Shown piece after piece: positions 41,140-50,844 of a stretch of DNA of 64,000 nucleotides (its first letter is position 1; every line of letters starts with the position of its first letter). A program made the translations under genes and the position numbers. Where the stretch lies: the NCBI GenBank assembly GCA_014376435.1, contig JACMRL010000033.1, forward strand, positions 1 to 64,000. Reading direction: 5' to 3'. Under the pieces are notes generated by a model. It was not told the origin of the DNA. It made no database searches and was given only the letters and a program-made list of their open reading frames with translations. This DNA comes from Bdellovibrio sp. (GTDB lineage Bacteria > Bdellovibrionota > Bdellovibrionia > Bdellovibrionales > Bdellovibrionaceae).

Positions 41140-42162
41140 TCAGTTTGATACGAAATCAGAATTTAGAATTTGCGTCAGGCGAATTTCGTTCTGTGAAACC
41201 TGCGCTTTCGGATAGTAATGTTCAAGAATCTGAAGGTAACTGCGCCCGCGTTTAACCTGTTCATTCGTACCGCGCTGGCATAAACCCGCCCCGTGACCAA
41301 ATCCACGGCCCGACATTTTCACGGCATTTTCATTAAAAACAATCTCTTGCGGAGAGTTTTTAACCGTCATAAAGCCAAATACTTCACGAATTTTTTGCAC
41401 TGAGAAAATCTCGGTGCCCAACTGAAGTGTTTGCACACGGCTTTTAAAGAAAGTAATCAACCGCGAAGCCTCACTTGATTGACCGATTTTTTCAAAAAAA
41501 TCTTCTTTTGAGATTTCAAAGTTCCATTCGTTCAATTTTCTGTTCGCACACCATGGGTCAGAAGCGACGCCTGAATCAATCGCACGGTCCCATACTTCAG
41601 ATGCCGGCACCGTTTGCCCGCCGCAATCTGCGTGGTAAAATGCTTTTAATATATTACCTTGGACATCTTTTAAAACCGTGTTTTCAGTTTCAATCACTGC
41701 GCGAAAAGCTTTTTCAGAATTGGTCATCGAAAAAACTTGGTCCATTTGATTCGAATCCAAATGAAAGACTTTATTTTTTCTTTCCTTCATCCGCGCTAAA
41801 GCGAATGAACGCGCCACGACGGCTTGAGTTTTCAGTGCCTCTAGCGGCCACTTCAGCGGCATCTCGCCAGCCAGGACTCCGGCTAAGTAAGAATTGAAAT
41901 CCAAAACCGAGATCACATCGAACTTTTCATTTGGTTTTAACACCACTAAATTTTCGGATGGTAATTTTTTATTTTGAAAACTAAGATTTCGCCCTTGCAA
42001 ACGCCACATACTTTCGCTGACTTTTTTAATTTTTGCTTCGCGAATTTGCGGAAATTCTGCGAGGTCTTTGAATAAACGAATGCGCACCGTTGCGGGATTA
42101 ATTTGGGCAAAAGAGAAAGATCCTGCCACTAATAAAATACAAAAAACAAATGATCGAAACAT
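41140..42162 (-). CDS. SpoIID/LytB-domain protein
   Basis: The protein has 340 residues. A signal peptide (1-19, ending SFAQIN) is followed by a SpoIID/LytB domain: DFNSYLAGVLAGEMPLKWPLEALKTQAVVARSFAL is the core signature, then HADCGGQTVPASEVW and GRGFGHGAGLCQRG. Bacillus SpoIID is a lytic transglycosylase acting on stripped glycan strands. In a non-sporulating Gram-negative cell it would act on denuded peptidoglycan, with a stem-peptide-removing amidase as partner. Monocistronic. Confidence 0.92.
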   Translation of the reverse strand: MFRSFVFCILLVAGSFSFAQINPATVRIRLFKDLAEFPQIREAKIKKVSESMWRLQGRNLSFQNKKLPSENLVVLKPNEKFDVISVLDFNSYLAGVLAGEMPLKWPLEALKTQAVVARSFALARMKERKNKVFHLDSNQMDQVFSMTNSEKAFRAVIETENTVLKDVQGNILKAFYHADCGGQTVPASEVWDRAIDSGVASDPWCANRKLNEWNFEISKEDFFEKIGQSSEASRLITFFKSRVQTLQLGTEIFSVQKIREVFGFMTVKNSPQEIVFNENAVKMSGRGFGHGAGLCQRGTNEQVKRGRSYLQILEHYYPKAQVSQNEIRLTQILNSDFVSN

Positions 42163-42241
42163 GGCCCTATTTCAGCTGCCACCCTGTGAGAAGGCTAGGC
42201 AGAATTTGCCGTGCGACCGGTAATCAATTCTTTGGTCGAGC

Positions 42242-42658
42242 TTAAGGTCTAGGTTGTTGCTGAAAAAAGCGTAAGACTTTTTGTAACTCATCCCACGCTG
42301 CTTTTTTAAGAGCAGGAGTATGTAAAAGAACTCGCGGAGAATAGGTATGAATTTCGTTTGGTAAAAGATCTTTCATTGATTTTAACTCGTCAGTCAAATA
42401 CACCGCAACTTTACAAACAACATTTGGGTTTTCCGCTAAATCAAAAGTACGAGAATATTCATTAGGTATTTTTAAAGCGGCAAGCATTTTCGTCAACAGA
42501 TCTTTTTCCTCAGCTGAGTAAGAATTAAAATCTTGCACGCGTACCAAAAGCGGAATTTCTTCCGGCGTAATTTGCTCAGAAATTTCATTAGAAAAAATTG
42601 CCTTCACGCCAAGGACATTTCTAACGTAATCGATGTAATCATTTCTAGAGCTCATCAT
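42242..42658 (-). CDS. Small protein of unknown function, coupled to uvrC
   Basis: The protein has 138 residues and overlaps the end of uvrC by 14 bp. It begins MMSSRNDYIDYVRNVLGVKA and is acidic, without a signal peptide or membrane segment. The middle has NPNVVCKVAVYLTDELKSM and the end HTYSPRVLLHTPALKKAA. No family is recognised; overlap with uvrC suggests a link to DNA repair or simply shared transcription. Confidence 0.6.
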   Translation of the reverse strand: MMSSRNDYIDYVRNVLGVKAIFSNEISEQITPEEIPLLVRVQDFNSYSAEEKDLLTKMLAALKIPNEYSRTFDLAENPNVVCKVAVYLTDELKSMKDLLPNEIHTYSPRVLLHTPALKKAAWDELQKVLRFFQQQPRP

Positions 42659-44549
42659 TCACCTCCACCGATTCGGATTCATTTAATTGTAATAAAACAC
42701 GTTCGGCTAAGACGCGGTTAAAGGTCTTAATCGAAGCGATATCCTCTACTTCAGCTTGGCGGATATCGTCTACTGATTTAAATTTCTGTAAAAGTAATCG
42801 CTTACGTTTTTCGCCTAAACCAACGACGTAATCTAATTCACTCTCAAGCGAAGTCTGCTCACGCAGTTTACGGTGATAAGTAATGGCAAAGCGATGGGCC
42901 TCATCACGAATGCCCGTTAAAATTTGAAATGCTTCCGTATTTGATTTAAATACCACGGGATTAGCCCGGCCCGGAATATAGAAACGCTCTTCCGTAGAAC
43001 TCACTTCTTGTTCCTGAAAGCCTGACTGCGTGCGCGCTTTTGCTAAACCCACCACCGGAATATGCGTCTTGTTCAATTCTTGCAGAATTTTCACCGCTTG
43101 CGCTAGTTGACCCTTACCACCATCGACAACTAGTAGCTGTGGCTCTTCGTATTCTTCGTGTAAAAACCGGCGCTTTAAAACTTCGTACATGGAAGCAAAA
43201 TCATCGATGCCGGCAACCGTTTTAATTTTGTAACGACGGTAATGATCTTTCGACGGAACCCCATCCTCAAAAACCACTTGGCTGGCCACGGTCTCAGAAC
43301 CTTGAAAGTGCGAGATATCAAAACACTCAATCCGCATTGGGCGTTTTGGTAAACCTAATTTATCTTTGATGTCATCCAGGCCACGACTTTTTTCTTCGTC
43401 TTTAGAAACATTTTTTTCAAAATGCGCTTTTGCATTTTGCTCGGCCATTTCAATTAAGGCTGAACTTTTATTATCCGTCGCAAATCTGACGCTGACTTTC
43501 TGGCCCGAACGCTCTTTTAATACGTCTTCTAATAAGCGATTGATATCACCGCCCAAATCCGTTCCTAAAATAACATCTTCGGGAATGTAGTTATCGGCAT
43601 AATATTGATTTAGAAATGAAGCTAACCATTCGCGTGGATCTTCATCGGGACTATTCGGATTAATATTTGATAAAAAGTGTGGTCGATTACCAATCACGCG
43701 GCCCGCCCGTATATGGATGGTTTCAACCAGCACGCCGCGCTCGTCCCCGTAAAAGCTAACTACGTCTTGATCTTTTTCTGACGAATCATTAATAATCGTC
43801 TGTTTTTCGATAATGCTTTTAATCGAAAACATTGAATCACGCATTTTAGCCGCGACTTCAAATTTTTCTTCGCTGGCCGCTACTTTCATTTTAATTTCTA
43901 AATCTTTAATCAGCTTTTTACTGCGGCCTTTTAAAAAGTCTTTAGCGCCTTCGACGTCTGATCGATAATCTTCTTTCGAAATAAATTGCACGCACGGAGC
44001 CGTACAACGGCCAATTTGATAAGTCATACATGGACGCGTACGAGTTTTAAAAATATGATCCGTGCAATCTCTTATTTTAAATAAGCGATTTAAAAAACGA
44101 ATCGTTCCATACACGGCGCCGCCAGAAGTATACGGCCCGAAGTATAAACTGCCGTCTTTCTTCACTTTGCGCGATAAGTATAAACGCGGGTAATCATTCT
44201 GCCACGAAAGCTGAATATACGGATAAGATTTATCATCTTTTAAGCGGATATTGTATTTAGGGCGATGTTTTTTAATCAGCGAAGCTTCTAATAAAAAAGC
44301 TTCGACTTCCGTTTTAGTTAATAAATATTCGATCTCGACAATATTTTGCACCAACGCTCTCGTTTTTGCCGAATGGTCACGCAAATCTAAAAAATAACTT
44401 TTTACGCGGTTTCGTAAATTCTTGGCTTTACCGACGTAAATAATTTTATCCAAATTATTTTTCATCAAGTAAACGCCGCTTTGGGTCGGATAGTCTTTGA
44501 TTCTTTCTTTTAGCTGATCAAAAATACTAACCTTTACATCATCTGACAT
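42645..44549 (-). CDS. uvrC: Excinuclease ABC subunit C
   Basis: The protein has 634 residues. The N-terminal GIY-YIG nuclease domain (SGVYLMKNNLDKIIYVGKAK), a UVR motif for UvrB contact (about 205-240), a central RNase-H-like endonuclease domain with the acidic motif FDISHFQGS and VDGGKGQL, and C-terminal helix-hairpin-helix repeats are all present. It incises on both sides of the lesion in nucleotide-excision repair. It starts 3 bp after uvrB, so the two form an operon. Confidence 0.97.
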   Translation of the reverse strand: MSDDVKVSIFDQLKERIKDYPTQSGVYLMKNNLDKIIYVGKAKNLRNRVKSYFLDLRDHSAKTRALVQNIVEIEYLLTKTEVEAFLLEASLIKKHRPKYNIRLKDDKSYPYIQLSWQNDYPRLYLSRKVKKDGSLYFGPYTSGGAVYGTIRFLNRLFKIRDCTDHIFKTRTRPCMTYQIGRCTAPCVQFISKEDYRSDVEGAKDFLKGRSKKLIKDLEIKMKVAASEEKFEVAAKMRDSMFSIKSIIEKQTIINDSSEKDQDVVSFYGDERGVLVETIHIRAGRVIGNRPHFLSNINPNSPDEDPREWLASFLNQYYADNYIPEDVILGTDLGGDINRLLEDVLKERSGQKVSVRFATDNKSSALIEMAEQNAKAHFEKNVSKDEEKSRGLDDIKDKLGLPKRPMRIECFDISHFQGSETVASQVVFEDGVPSKDHYRRYKIKTVAGIDDFASMYEVLKRRFLHEEYEEPQLLVVDGGKGQLAQAVKILQELNKTHIPVVGLAKARTQSGFQEQEVSSTEERFYIPGRANPVVFKSNTEAFQILTGIRDEAHRFAITYHRKLREQTSLESELDYVVGLGEKRKRLLLQKFKSVDDIRQAEVEDIASIKTFNRVLAERVLLQLNESESVEVNDEL

Positions 44550-44552
44550 ATT

Positions 44553-46625
44553 TTATTTCGCCGTCCCGGAATCAGCGTCACCTTCGCGAATTTGTAATTC
44601 AAGAATTTCTAAACGCTTGATCTCGTCGCGCACGGAAGCCGCGTCTTCAAACTCAAGCTCGGAAGAAAGTTTTTTCATCTTCGCTTTTAGTTTTAAAATT
44701 TCGTCTTGGATCTTATTTGGCTTTTCTGAGAATTTCTTCAACTGCTCAGCCGTTTTATCTTTCACGCCCTGAATTTTATAAGAACTTAGAGAGCCATCGA
44801 ACATGTCGCCGATACCTTCGCGGATTTTCTTTTTAATTGTAGTCGGAGTAATGCCATTTGCTTCGTTATGCTCATTTTGAATTTTACGACGACGAGAAGT
44901 CTCATCCATCGCTTTTTTAATTGAGTCTGTGATTCGATCCGCGTACAAAATCACGCGCCCTTCAGAATTACGGGCGGCACGACCGATTGTTTGAATCAAG
45001 GAACGCTCGGAACGTAAGAAACCCTCTTTATCGGCGTCCGTAATCCCCACTAAGCTTACTTCTGGAATATCTAAACCTTCGCGTAATAAATTAATTCCGA
45101 TTAAAACGTCAAAGACCCCTAAGCGTAAATCGCGAATAATTTCACTACGCTCCATGGTTTGAATTTCACTGTGTAGATATTTTACTTTAATCCCGATCGA
45201 TTCAAAGTATTCGCTTAAATCTTCTGAAGAACGTTTCGTTAATGTCGTAATCAATACACGTTCATTTTTTTCGACACGAATTTTAATTTCTTTTAATAAA
45301 TCATCCACTTGGTTTTTAACGGGGCGAATTTCTACTAGCGGATCGATTAAGCCCGTCGGACGAATAATTTGTTCGACGATCAAGCCCTCTGATTTTTCTA
45401 ATTCATAGTTGGATGGAGTCGCTGATACATAAACCACCTTATCCATCAAACCTTCAAACTCCTGAAAGTTCAGTGGACGGTTATCTAAGGCCGATGGCAA
45501 ACGAAAACCATGCTCTACCAAAGTTGTCTTACGTGCCCTGTCACCACGGTACATACCACCAATTTGCGGCACGGTGATATGCGACTCATCAATAAAACAT
45601 AAAAAGTCTTTTGGAAAATACTCTAATAACGTCGGCGGCGGCTCACCAGGCATACGGCCCGTTAAGTGCCGCGAATAATTCTCGATACCTTGGCAAAAAC
45701 CAATTTGCTCCATCATCTCGATATCGTAATAAGTTCTTTGTTCTAAGCGCTGGGCCTCTAAAAACTTCATGCTGGTTTGCATTTCTTGTAAACGCACTTG
45801 CAGTTCGGCTTGTATTGTTTTAATTGCGCGCGTGATGTTATCATCGCCTGTCGCGTAGTGCGACCCCGGGTAGATACCTACTTGATCTAATTCTTCGTAA
45901 AGTTTCGCCGTGATTGGATCAATCCAAGAAATTTTTTCGACGAAGTCGCCAAAGAACTCAATTCTTAAAGCACGATCTTCTTCGTAAGGTGGAAATACCT
46001 CGACCACATCACCACGCACACGAATTGTTCCGCGCGAAAAGTCCACGTTATTGCGATCATACTGAATGCGAATTAATTCTTTTAAAAACTCATCACGCTT
46101 TAACTTCTGCCCGTTCGTAACTTGAATCATCATCCCTTCGTAGGCTTCCGGCGAACCCAAACCATAGATACAGGAAACGCTCGACACAATGATCACGTCA
46201 CGGCGGTCAAACAGCGAACGTGTCGCCGAATGGCGCATGCGATCGATCTGTTCATTAATCGCCGAATCTTTTTCAATAAAAGTGTCAGAAGAGGGAATAT
46301 AAGCCTCGGGCTGATAGTAATCATAATAACTCACAAAATACTCAACCGCATTATGCGGGAATAATTCTTTAAATTCTGAATACAGCTGTGCGGCCAAGGT
46401 TTTATTCGGCGCCAAAACAATCGCCGGTTGATTCAGTTCAGCAATCACGTGCGCCATCGAAAATGTTTTACCACTACCCGTAACACCTAAAAGTGTTTGA
46501 TGCTTCAACCCACTTTTAAAATTAGCCACCATGGTTTCGATCGCTTTAGGCTGATCACCAGCCGGTTTAAATGTTGATACTAATTGAAAATTCTTTTTAA
46601 AACTTTTCGACATCGTGCCCTTCAT
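44553..46625 (-). CDS. uvrB: Excinuclease ABC subunit B
   Basis: The protein has 690 residues. The Walker [14 protein letters not shown], the beta-hairpin region [20 protein letters not shown], the DEAD-like box [11 protein letters not shown] and helicase motifs QTIGRAARN are all standard UvrB. The C-terminal UVR domain is at about 645-680. A Met at residue 5 is an alternative start. It verifies damage after UvrA and loads UvrC. uvrA is not in the window. Confidence 0.98.
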   Translation of the reverse strand: MKGTMSKSFKKNFQLVSTFKPAGDQPKAIETMVANFKSGLKHQTLLGVTGSGKTFSMAHVIAELNQPAIVLAPNKTLAAQLYSEFKELFPHNAVEYFVSYYDYYQPEAYIPSSDTFIEKDSAINEQIDRMRHSATRSLFDRRDVIIVSSVSCIYGLGSPEAYEGMMIQVTNGQKLKRDEFLKELIRIQYDRNNVDFSRGTIRVRGDVVEVFPPYEEDRALRIEFFGDFVEKISWIDPITAKLYEELDQVGIYPGSHYATGDDNITRAIKTIQAELQVRLQEMQTSMKFLEAQRLEQRTYYDIEMMEQIGFCQGIENYSRHLTGRMPGEPPPTLLEYFPKDFLCFIDESHITVPQIGGMYRGDRARKTTLVEHGFRLPSALDNRPLNFQEFEGLMDKVVYVSATPSNYELEKSEGLIVEQIIRPTGLIDPLVEIRPVKNQVDDLLKEIKIRVEKNERVLITTLTKRSSEDLSEYFESIGIKVKYLHSEIQTMERSEIIRDLRLGVFDVLIGINLLREGLDIPEVSLVGITDADKEGFLRSERSLIQTIGRAARNSEGRVILYADRITDSIKKAMDETSRRRKIQNEHNEANGITPTTIKKKIREGIGDMFDGSLSSYKIQGVKDKTAEQLKKFSEKPNKIQDEILKLKAKMKKLSSELEFEDAASVRDEIKRLEILELQIREGDADSGTAK

Positions 46626-46637
46626 CGTTATTGAAAG

Positions 46638-47078
46638 TTATTTTTTTAGGCTAACTTCAAATATGAGGTCTTTTATCGGTTTGTCATCCAAAGCAATTAG
46701 CAAGATCCCTTGATATTTTTGACTCACCGTACGCAACTCATATTTACCCGGGTAAAGTTTGTGCGTTACGTTAAATTCACCATTAATATTTGTACTGACT
46801 TTAATGACCGACACCCATTTCTCTTTGCTCCATTTGAATAATTCAAGCTGAGCATTCGGAATAATTGATGAAACAGTATTTTTTAAAAATATGCGCCCGG
46901 AGATGGCTGAAGAACTACCATTGTAAAAAGTCTGGCCCTGATCATCTGGAGTTTGAAAATTTAAAAACGCATTTCCCACTGTATTATAAGCAGCACTATG
47001 CTGGTCGGGATTTAAGGGTTTGGGCTTGTTTGAGCAAGCCCAACTTAAAAATAAAACTGCAAATATTAATTTTTTCAT
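46638..47078 (-). CDS. Lipoprotein with carboxypeptidase-regulatory-like fold
   Basis: The protein has 146 residues. The lipobox LSWAC gives Cys15. The mature part has a beta-sandwich resembling CarboxypepD_reg domains: SGRIFLKNTVSSIIPNAQLEL then STNINGEFNVTHKLYPGKYEL. It overlaps the start of the cysS stop region by 4 bp (ATGA), so it is read with cysS and gltX. The function is unknown. Confidence 0.75.
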   Translation of the reverse strand: MKKLIFAVLFLSWACSNKPKPLNPDQHSAAYNTVGNAFLNFQTPDDQGQTFYNGSSSAISGRIFLKNTVSSIIPNAQLELFKWSKEKWVSVIKVSTNINGEFNVTHKLYPGKYELRTVSQKYQGILLIALDDKPIKDLIFEVSLKK

Positions 47079-48550
47079 TTCATTACTTCCCAGAAGCTGC
47101 CGGTAGGCAAATCACTCACGTTAATTTTCATCTCGGTCAATTTTTTGCGGTATTCATCGGCTTTGGCGAAATCTTTAGCCTCACGAACCTTGGCGCGTTC
47201 TTGTACAAGCTGGTCAACATCTGTTCTTTTATGACCCAGCTTTAAAAGTAATTGATCATCCAGCTCAATTAAAAATTTCGTTGGATATTCTTGGAACAAA
47301 GATAAAAAACTTCCGAATTTTTTAATAAATTCAAAAAACTGAAAAGCTTTACCCGCTAATTCTGGGGTCACCTTCATACCACGACGAAATTGCGAATTAA
47401 ATTTTCTGATCAAATCAAACATCGCGGCAAATGCCGCCGGAGTTCCGAAGTCATCATTGAGTGCCGTTTCAATCGCCGTCCACGCAACTTGTAATTCAGC
47501 GTGATATTTTGCATCCATTTTAAAATCGGTTTCATTCACTTGTAAGAAAACAGATTCGGCTAAAGCAATCGAAGAATATACGCGGGCTAACCCCGAAACC
47601 GCTTGATAAATCGTATCGTCCGTGAAATCAGCCGTGCTGCGGTAATGCGGAGCTAACATCATCCATTTATAAACTTCAGCGTGATGATCTTTTAAAAAAT
47701 CACGCATCGAAACGATATTGCCTAAAGACTTCGACATCTTCGCGCCGCCGAATTGAATCATATTCCAGTGCATCCAGTAATTACTGAATTTTCCACCGCT
47801 GCAGGCTTCACTTTGGGCAATCTCATTTTCATGATGCGGAAACATCAGATCAAGGCCGCCAGCGTGAATATCAATTTGATCGCCAAACATTGCTTTAATC
47901 ATCGCCGAACATTCAATGTGCCAGCCCGGGCGCCCTGGGCCCCAAGGCGAAGGCCAGCTGATCTCGCCGGACTTAGCTGATTTCCATAAAGCAAAGTCTA
48001 ATGGATTTTTTTTCTTTTCGTTCACTTCAATACGAACACCCGATTGTAATTCTTCAGGTTTACGTCCCGAAAGTTTTCCGTAATCTTTAAATTCTGAGAT
48101 TGAAAAATTCACGTCATTTAAACCAGGTTCCGCACCTGTCGTTGCATACGCTTTTTTCTTGTCGACTAAATCCGATATAAAAGAAACGATCTGCGGCATA
48201 TAATCGGTCACTTTAGGGTTGCGGTCATGTTTTCGTAGACCTAAAGAGGCGAAATCTTTTTTATATTCTTCGATGTACACTTCAGAAACTTCGCCGGGTG
48301 CTTGATTAGTTTCTTTCGCCTTCATCATAATTTTATCGTCTACGTCGGTAAAATTAAGTGCGTAGTCGACGTGGTAACCCAAATGCTCCATCCAATTACG
48401 AACTAAATTAAAAAATACTGGTCCACGAAAATTTCCCACATGCAACAAACCATAAACGGTCGGTCCACACATATAGATCGTTACCTTACCCGGATGAATG
48501 GGTTTAAATTCTTCTAGCTGCTTACCAAGGGTATTGTAAATTTTTAACAT
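47075..48550 (-). CDS. cysS: Cysteinyl-tRNA synthetase
   Basis: The protein has 491 residues. The N-terminal MCGPTVYGLLHVGNFRG holds one zinc-ligand Cys and the HIGH-type motif. Other ligands are Cys in WHIECSAMIKA and His in MFPHHENEIAQSE, and the KMSKS motif is in AKMSKSLGNI. It charges tRNA-Cys, whose gene is also in this window at 36.8 kb. It overlaps gltX by 7 bp. Confidence 0.98.
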   Translation of the reverse strand: MLKIYNTLGKQLEEFKPIHPGKVTIYMCGPTVYGLLHVGNFRGPVFFNLVRNWMEHLGYHVDYALNFTDVDDKIMMKAKETNQAPGEVSEVYIEEYKKDFASLGLRKHDRNPKVTDYMPQIVSFISDLVDKKKAYATTGAEPGLNDVNFSISEFKDYGKLSGRKPEELQSGVRIEVNEKKKNPLDFALWKSAKSGEISWPSPWGPGRPGWHIECSAMIKAMFGDQIDIHAGGLDLMFPHHENEIAQSEACSGGKFSNYWMHWNMIQFGGAKMSKSLGNIVSMRDFLKDHHAEVYKWMMLAPHYRSTADFTDDTIYQAVSGLARVYSSIALAESVFLQVNETDFKMDAKYHAELQVAWTAIETALNDDFGTPAAFAAMFDLIRKFNSQFRRGMKVTPELAGKAFQFFEFIKKFGSFLSLFQEYPTKFLIELDDQLLLKLGHKRTDVDQLVQERAKVREAKDFAKADEYRKKLTEMKINVSDLPTGSFWEVMK

Positions 48551-50049
48551 AAAGCTCCAGCTTTTCCGTTAATCAGTGCAAATGCCTTTTCTGCGCGCTC
48601 TAAAATTGATTTTTTATGCATCAATGGAACTAAAATTTTAAGTTCCGCTCCGTGAGGTTTTCCAATTAAAGCCACGCGAATCGGAAAAAATAAATTTTTC
48701 CCTTTTTGTCCGCTTTTGGCTTTTACCGCATCTTGAATCGCTAAAAAATCAGCTTCCGTAAAAGTTTCCGTCGGATGAGCCGCAACTAATTCTTTCCACG
48801 CTTGTAAAACGACCTTCGTTGATTCCATTTTTAAAGCTTCATCGCTCTCCACCATATTGATTTCATATTTAGAATCATCTAACGGAGAATACAAAGTCAC
48901 CGCGTCCGTTAAAATTTCCATATACGATTTAAAAGTTTCAACCGAACGGTTTTGCCAATCAGAATCGGTCGGTAATTTCAGACCTACTTCAATTAAGTAC
49001 GGAGAAATTAATTTCCAAATTTCGTTGTTCGGCAAAGCCCGCAAATGCTGTGCATTCATCCATTTTAATTTTACGCGATCAAACACCGCTCCCGAGGCAT
49101 GCACGCGGTCTAAAGTAAATGCGGCTTCCATGTCGCCTAAGCTCATAATCTCTTTATCTTCAGGGTGTGACCAACCTAATAAAGCCATATAGTTATTCAT
49201 CGCGGACGGAAGGTAGCCATCTTTTTTAAACTGATCGCAAGCAACCGCGCCCTTACGTTTCGATAGTTTTTGGCGATCATCATCTAAAATTAAAGAAATA
49301 TGACCAAACTCAGGAGTCTTCCAACCAAGCCCTTCATAAATCATCAACTGACGTAGTGTATTCGGAAGATGCTCTTCCGCGCGTAATACGTGCGAGATCT
49401 TCATTAAGTAATCATCAATCACGCAACAGAAATTATAAACCGGCATGCCATCCGAGCGTAACATCACGAAGTCTCCCACCATATCGGATGGAAACTTCAC
49501 TTCACCTCTGATCAAATCTTTTAAAATATACTCTTTGCGCAACTCGCGCGTTTTAAAACGTACCACGGCCTTATCGCCCTTTGCGATGCGCTCAAGCGCC
49601 TCGCTCATCAGTTTATTTTCGTACGGAGATTCGACGTGAGTATGTAAACCCGCCGCTTTAATTTTCTCGCGCGCAGCATCTAATTCTTCATCGGTCATAA
49701 AGCAGTAGTAAGCTTTGCCTTGATCTAAAAGTTGTTGCGCATATTTTTTATAAATATCTAAACGTTCACTTTGTTTGTAAGGGCCGTAGGGCCCTATATC
49801 TTTTAAAGTTTTCGGATCAACGCCTTCATCCCAATTCAAACCCAACCATTGTAAGTCAGACACAACCATCTCGAGTGATTCTTGCGTTGATCTTTCTTGA
49901 TCTGTATCTTCAATACGAAGAATAAATTTTCCGTTATTATGTTTTGCATAAAGTAAGTTAAATAAAGCCGAACGCGCACCACCCACGTGAAGGTAACCCG
50001 TTGGACTAGGAGCAAAACGAACGCGAACTTCAGACGTAGCCTGATACAT
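48544..50049 (-). CDS. gltX: Glutamyl-tRNA synthetase
   Basis: The protein has 501 residues with class I motifs RFAPSPTGYLHVGGARS (HIGH) and DRQKLSKRKGA (KMSKS type). The zinc-finger insertion seen in E. coli GltX is not obvious. The C-terminal anticodon domain is of the bacterial alpha-helical type, which separates it from GlnRS at 4.2 kb. The presence of a separate glnS means that tRNA-Gln is probably charged directly. It lies downstream of the carD terminator. Confidence 0.97.
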   Translation of the reverse strand: MYQATSEVRVRFAPSPTGYLHVGGARSALFNLLYAKHNNGKFILRIEDTDQERSTQESLEMVVSDLQWLGLNWDEGVDPKTLKDIGPYGPYKQSERLDIYKKYAQQLLDQGKAYYCFMTDEELDAAREKIKAAGLHTHVESPYENKLMSEALERIAKGDKAVVRFKTRELRKEYILKDLIRGEVKFPSDMVGDFVMLRSDGMPVYNFCCVIDDYLMKISHVLRAEEHLPNTLRQLMIYEGLGWKTPEFGHISLILDDDRQKLSKRKGAVACDQFKKDGYLPSAMNNYMALLGWSHPEDKEIMSLGDMEAAFTLDRVHASGAVFDRVKLKWMNAQHLRALPNNEIWKLISPYLIEVGLKLPTDSDWQNRSVETFKSYMEILTDAVTLYSPLDDSKYEINMVESDEALKMESTKVVLQAWKELVAAHPTETFTEADFLAIQDAVKAKSGQKGKNLFFPIRVALIGKPHGAELKILVPLMHKKSILERAEKAFALINGKAGALC

Positions 50050-50082
50050 ATAAATCCTTCTTAGACAGGCCCCAAAAAGAAA

Positions 50083-50106
50083 AAGGCCTGGTGTTAAACC
50101 AAGCCT
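50083..50106 (-). terminator. Hairpin terminator of carD
   Basis: AGGC pairs with GCCT and TGGT with ACCA, separated by small bulges, and a T-rich run follows on the minus strand (A-rich 50074-50084). It lies between carD and gltX. Confidence 0.7.
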
Positions 50107-50167
50107 CTTTTTATTTTCCTAAGACTTGCGTCTTAAGTTTTACTTTAAATGTGAATGAAGTAAATGA

Positions 50168-50662
50168 CTACTGTACTCCGAAGATCGCTTTAATCTCGGC
50201 GTCAGAACCAACAAGGTCTTTTACTTCTGGAGCTAAATTAAGCTCTTTTAATAAAAGATTTTTTGCCGTATCTAACATCTTCTTTTCGCCAAAACTAAGC
50301 TCTTTATCAACTTTAAGAACATACAGATCGCGTAAAACCTCAGCAATTTCAAATACCGAACCGGTTTTGATTTTTTCCATGTAATCGCGGTAACGGCGAT
50401 TCCATGTTTGCGTATCGATTTTTACGTTTTTATCTTTTAAAATTCTTACAACTTTTTCGGCTTCTTCTTTAGAAATCAAAGGACGTAAGCCAACAGATTT
50501 GATATTGGCCGCTGGAATCATAATTTTCATTCCGGTTTCTAAAATCATCACCGAATAAAATAGATGAATCGTACCTAGAATTTCCTTTGACTCAATCGAA
50601 TGGATTTTACCCACTCCATGACCCGGATAAACTGCGTGATCCCCAACTTTGAATTGCGACAT
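50168..50662 (-). CDS. carD: CarD-family transcription factor
   Basis: The protein has 164 residues. An N-terminal Tudor-like RNA-polymerase-interacting domain has VGDHAVYPGHGVGKIHSIES and VMILETGMKIMIPAANI. The C-terminal helical domain has WNRRYRDYMEKIKTGSVFE, the usual DNA-contacting part. CarD binds RNA polymerase at promoters and stabilises open complexes, mainly for rRNA genes. It is monocistronic between two hairpin terminators. Confidence 0.95.
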   Translation of the reverse strand: MSQFKVGDHAVYPGHGVGKIHSIESKEILGTIHLFYSVMILETGMKIMIPAANIKSVGLRPLISKEEAEKVVRILKDKNVKIDTQTWNRRYRDYMEKIKTGSVFEIAEVLRDLYVLKVDKELSFGEKKMLDTAKNLLLKELNLAPEVKDLVGSDAEIKAIFGVQ

Positions 50663-50784
50663 TGAACCCCACCCTTTTTGGAAGGAATAAAAACTAGAAT
50701 CTTAACCTCGTAAGTTATAACAGTTTTGACACTGTTCATCAAATTTTTGGCGGGTGTTTTTTAATATTTGTAAAAGCTTCAATA

Positions 50785-50810
50785 AAAAAGGCCCCGATTG
50801 GGGCCTTTTT
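50785..50810. terminator. Bidirectional terminator between the subtilase and carD
   Basis: AAAAAGGCCCC and GGGGCCTTTTT form an exact stem with loop GATT and T-runs on both strands. It ends the second subtilase gene. Confidence 0.9.
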
Positions 50811-50844
50811 AGCGTCTTAGCTATTATAACCGAGAAGGAAAATA

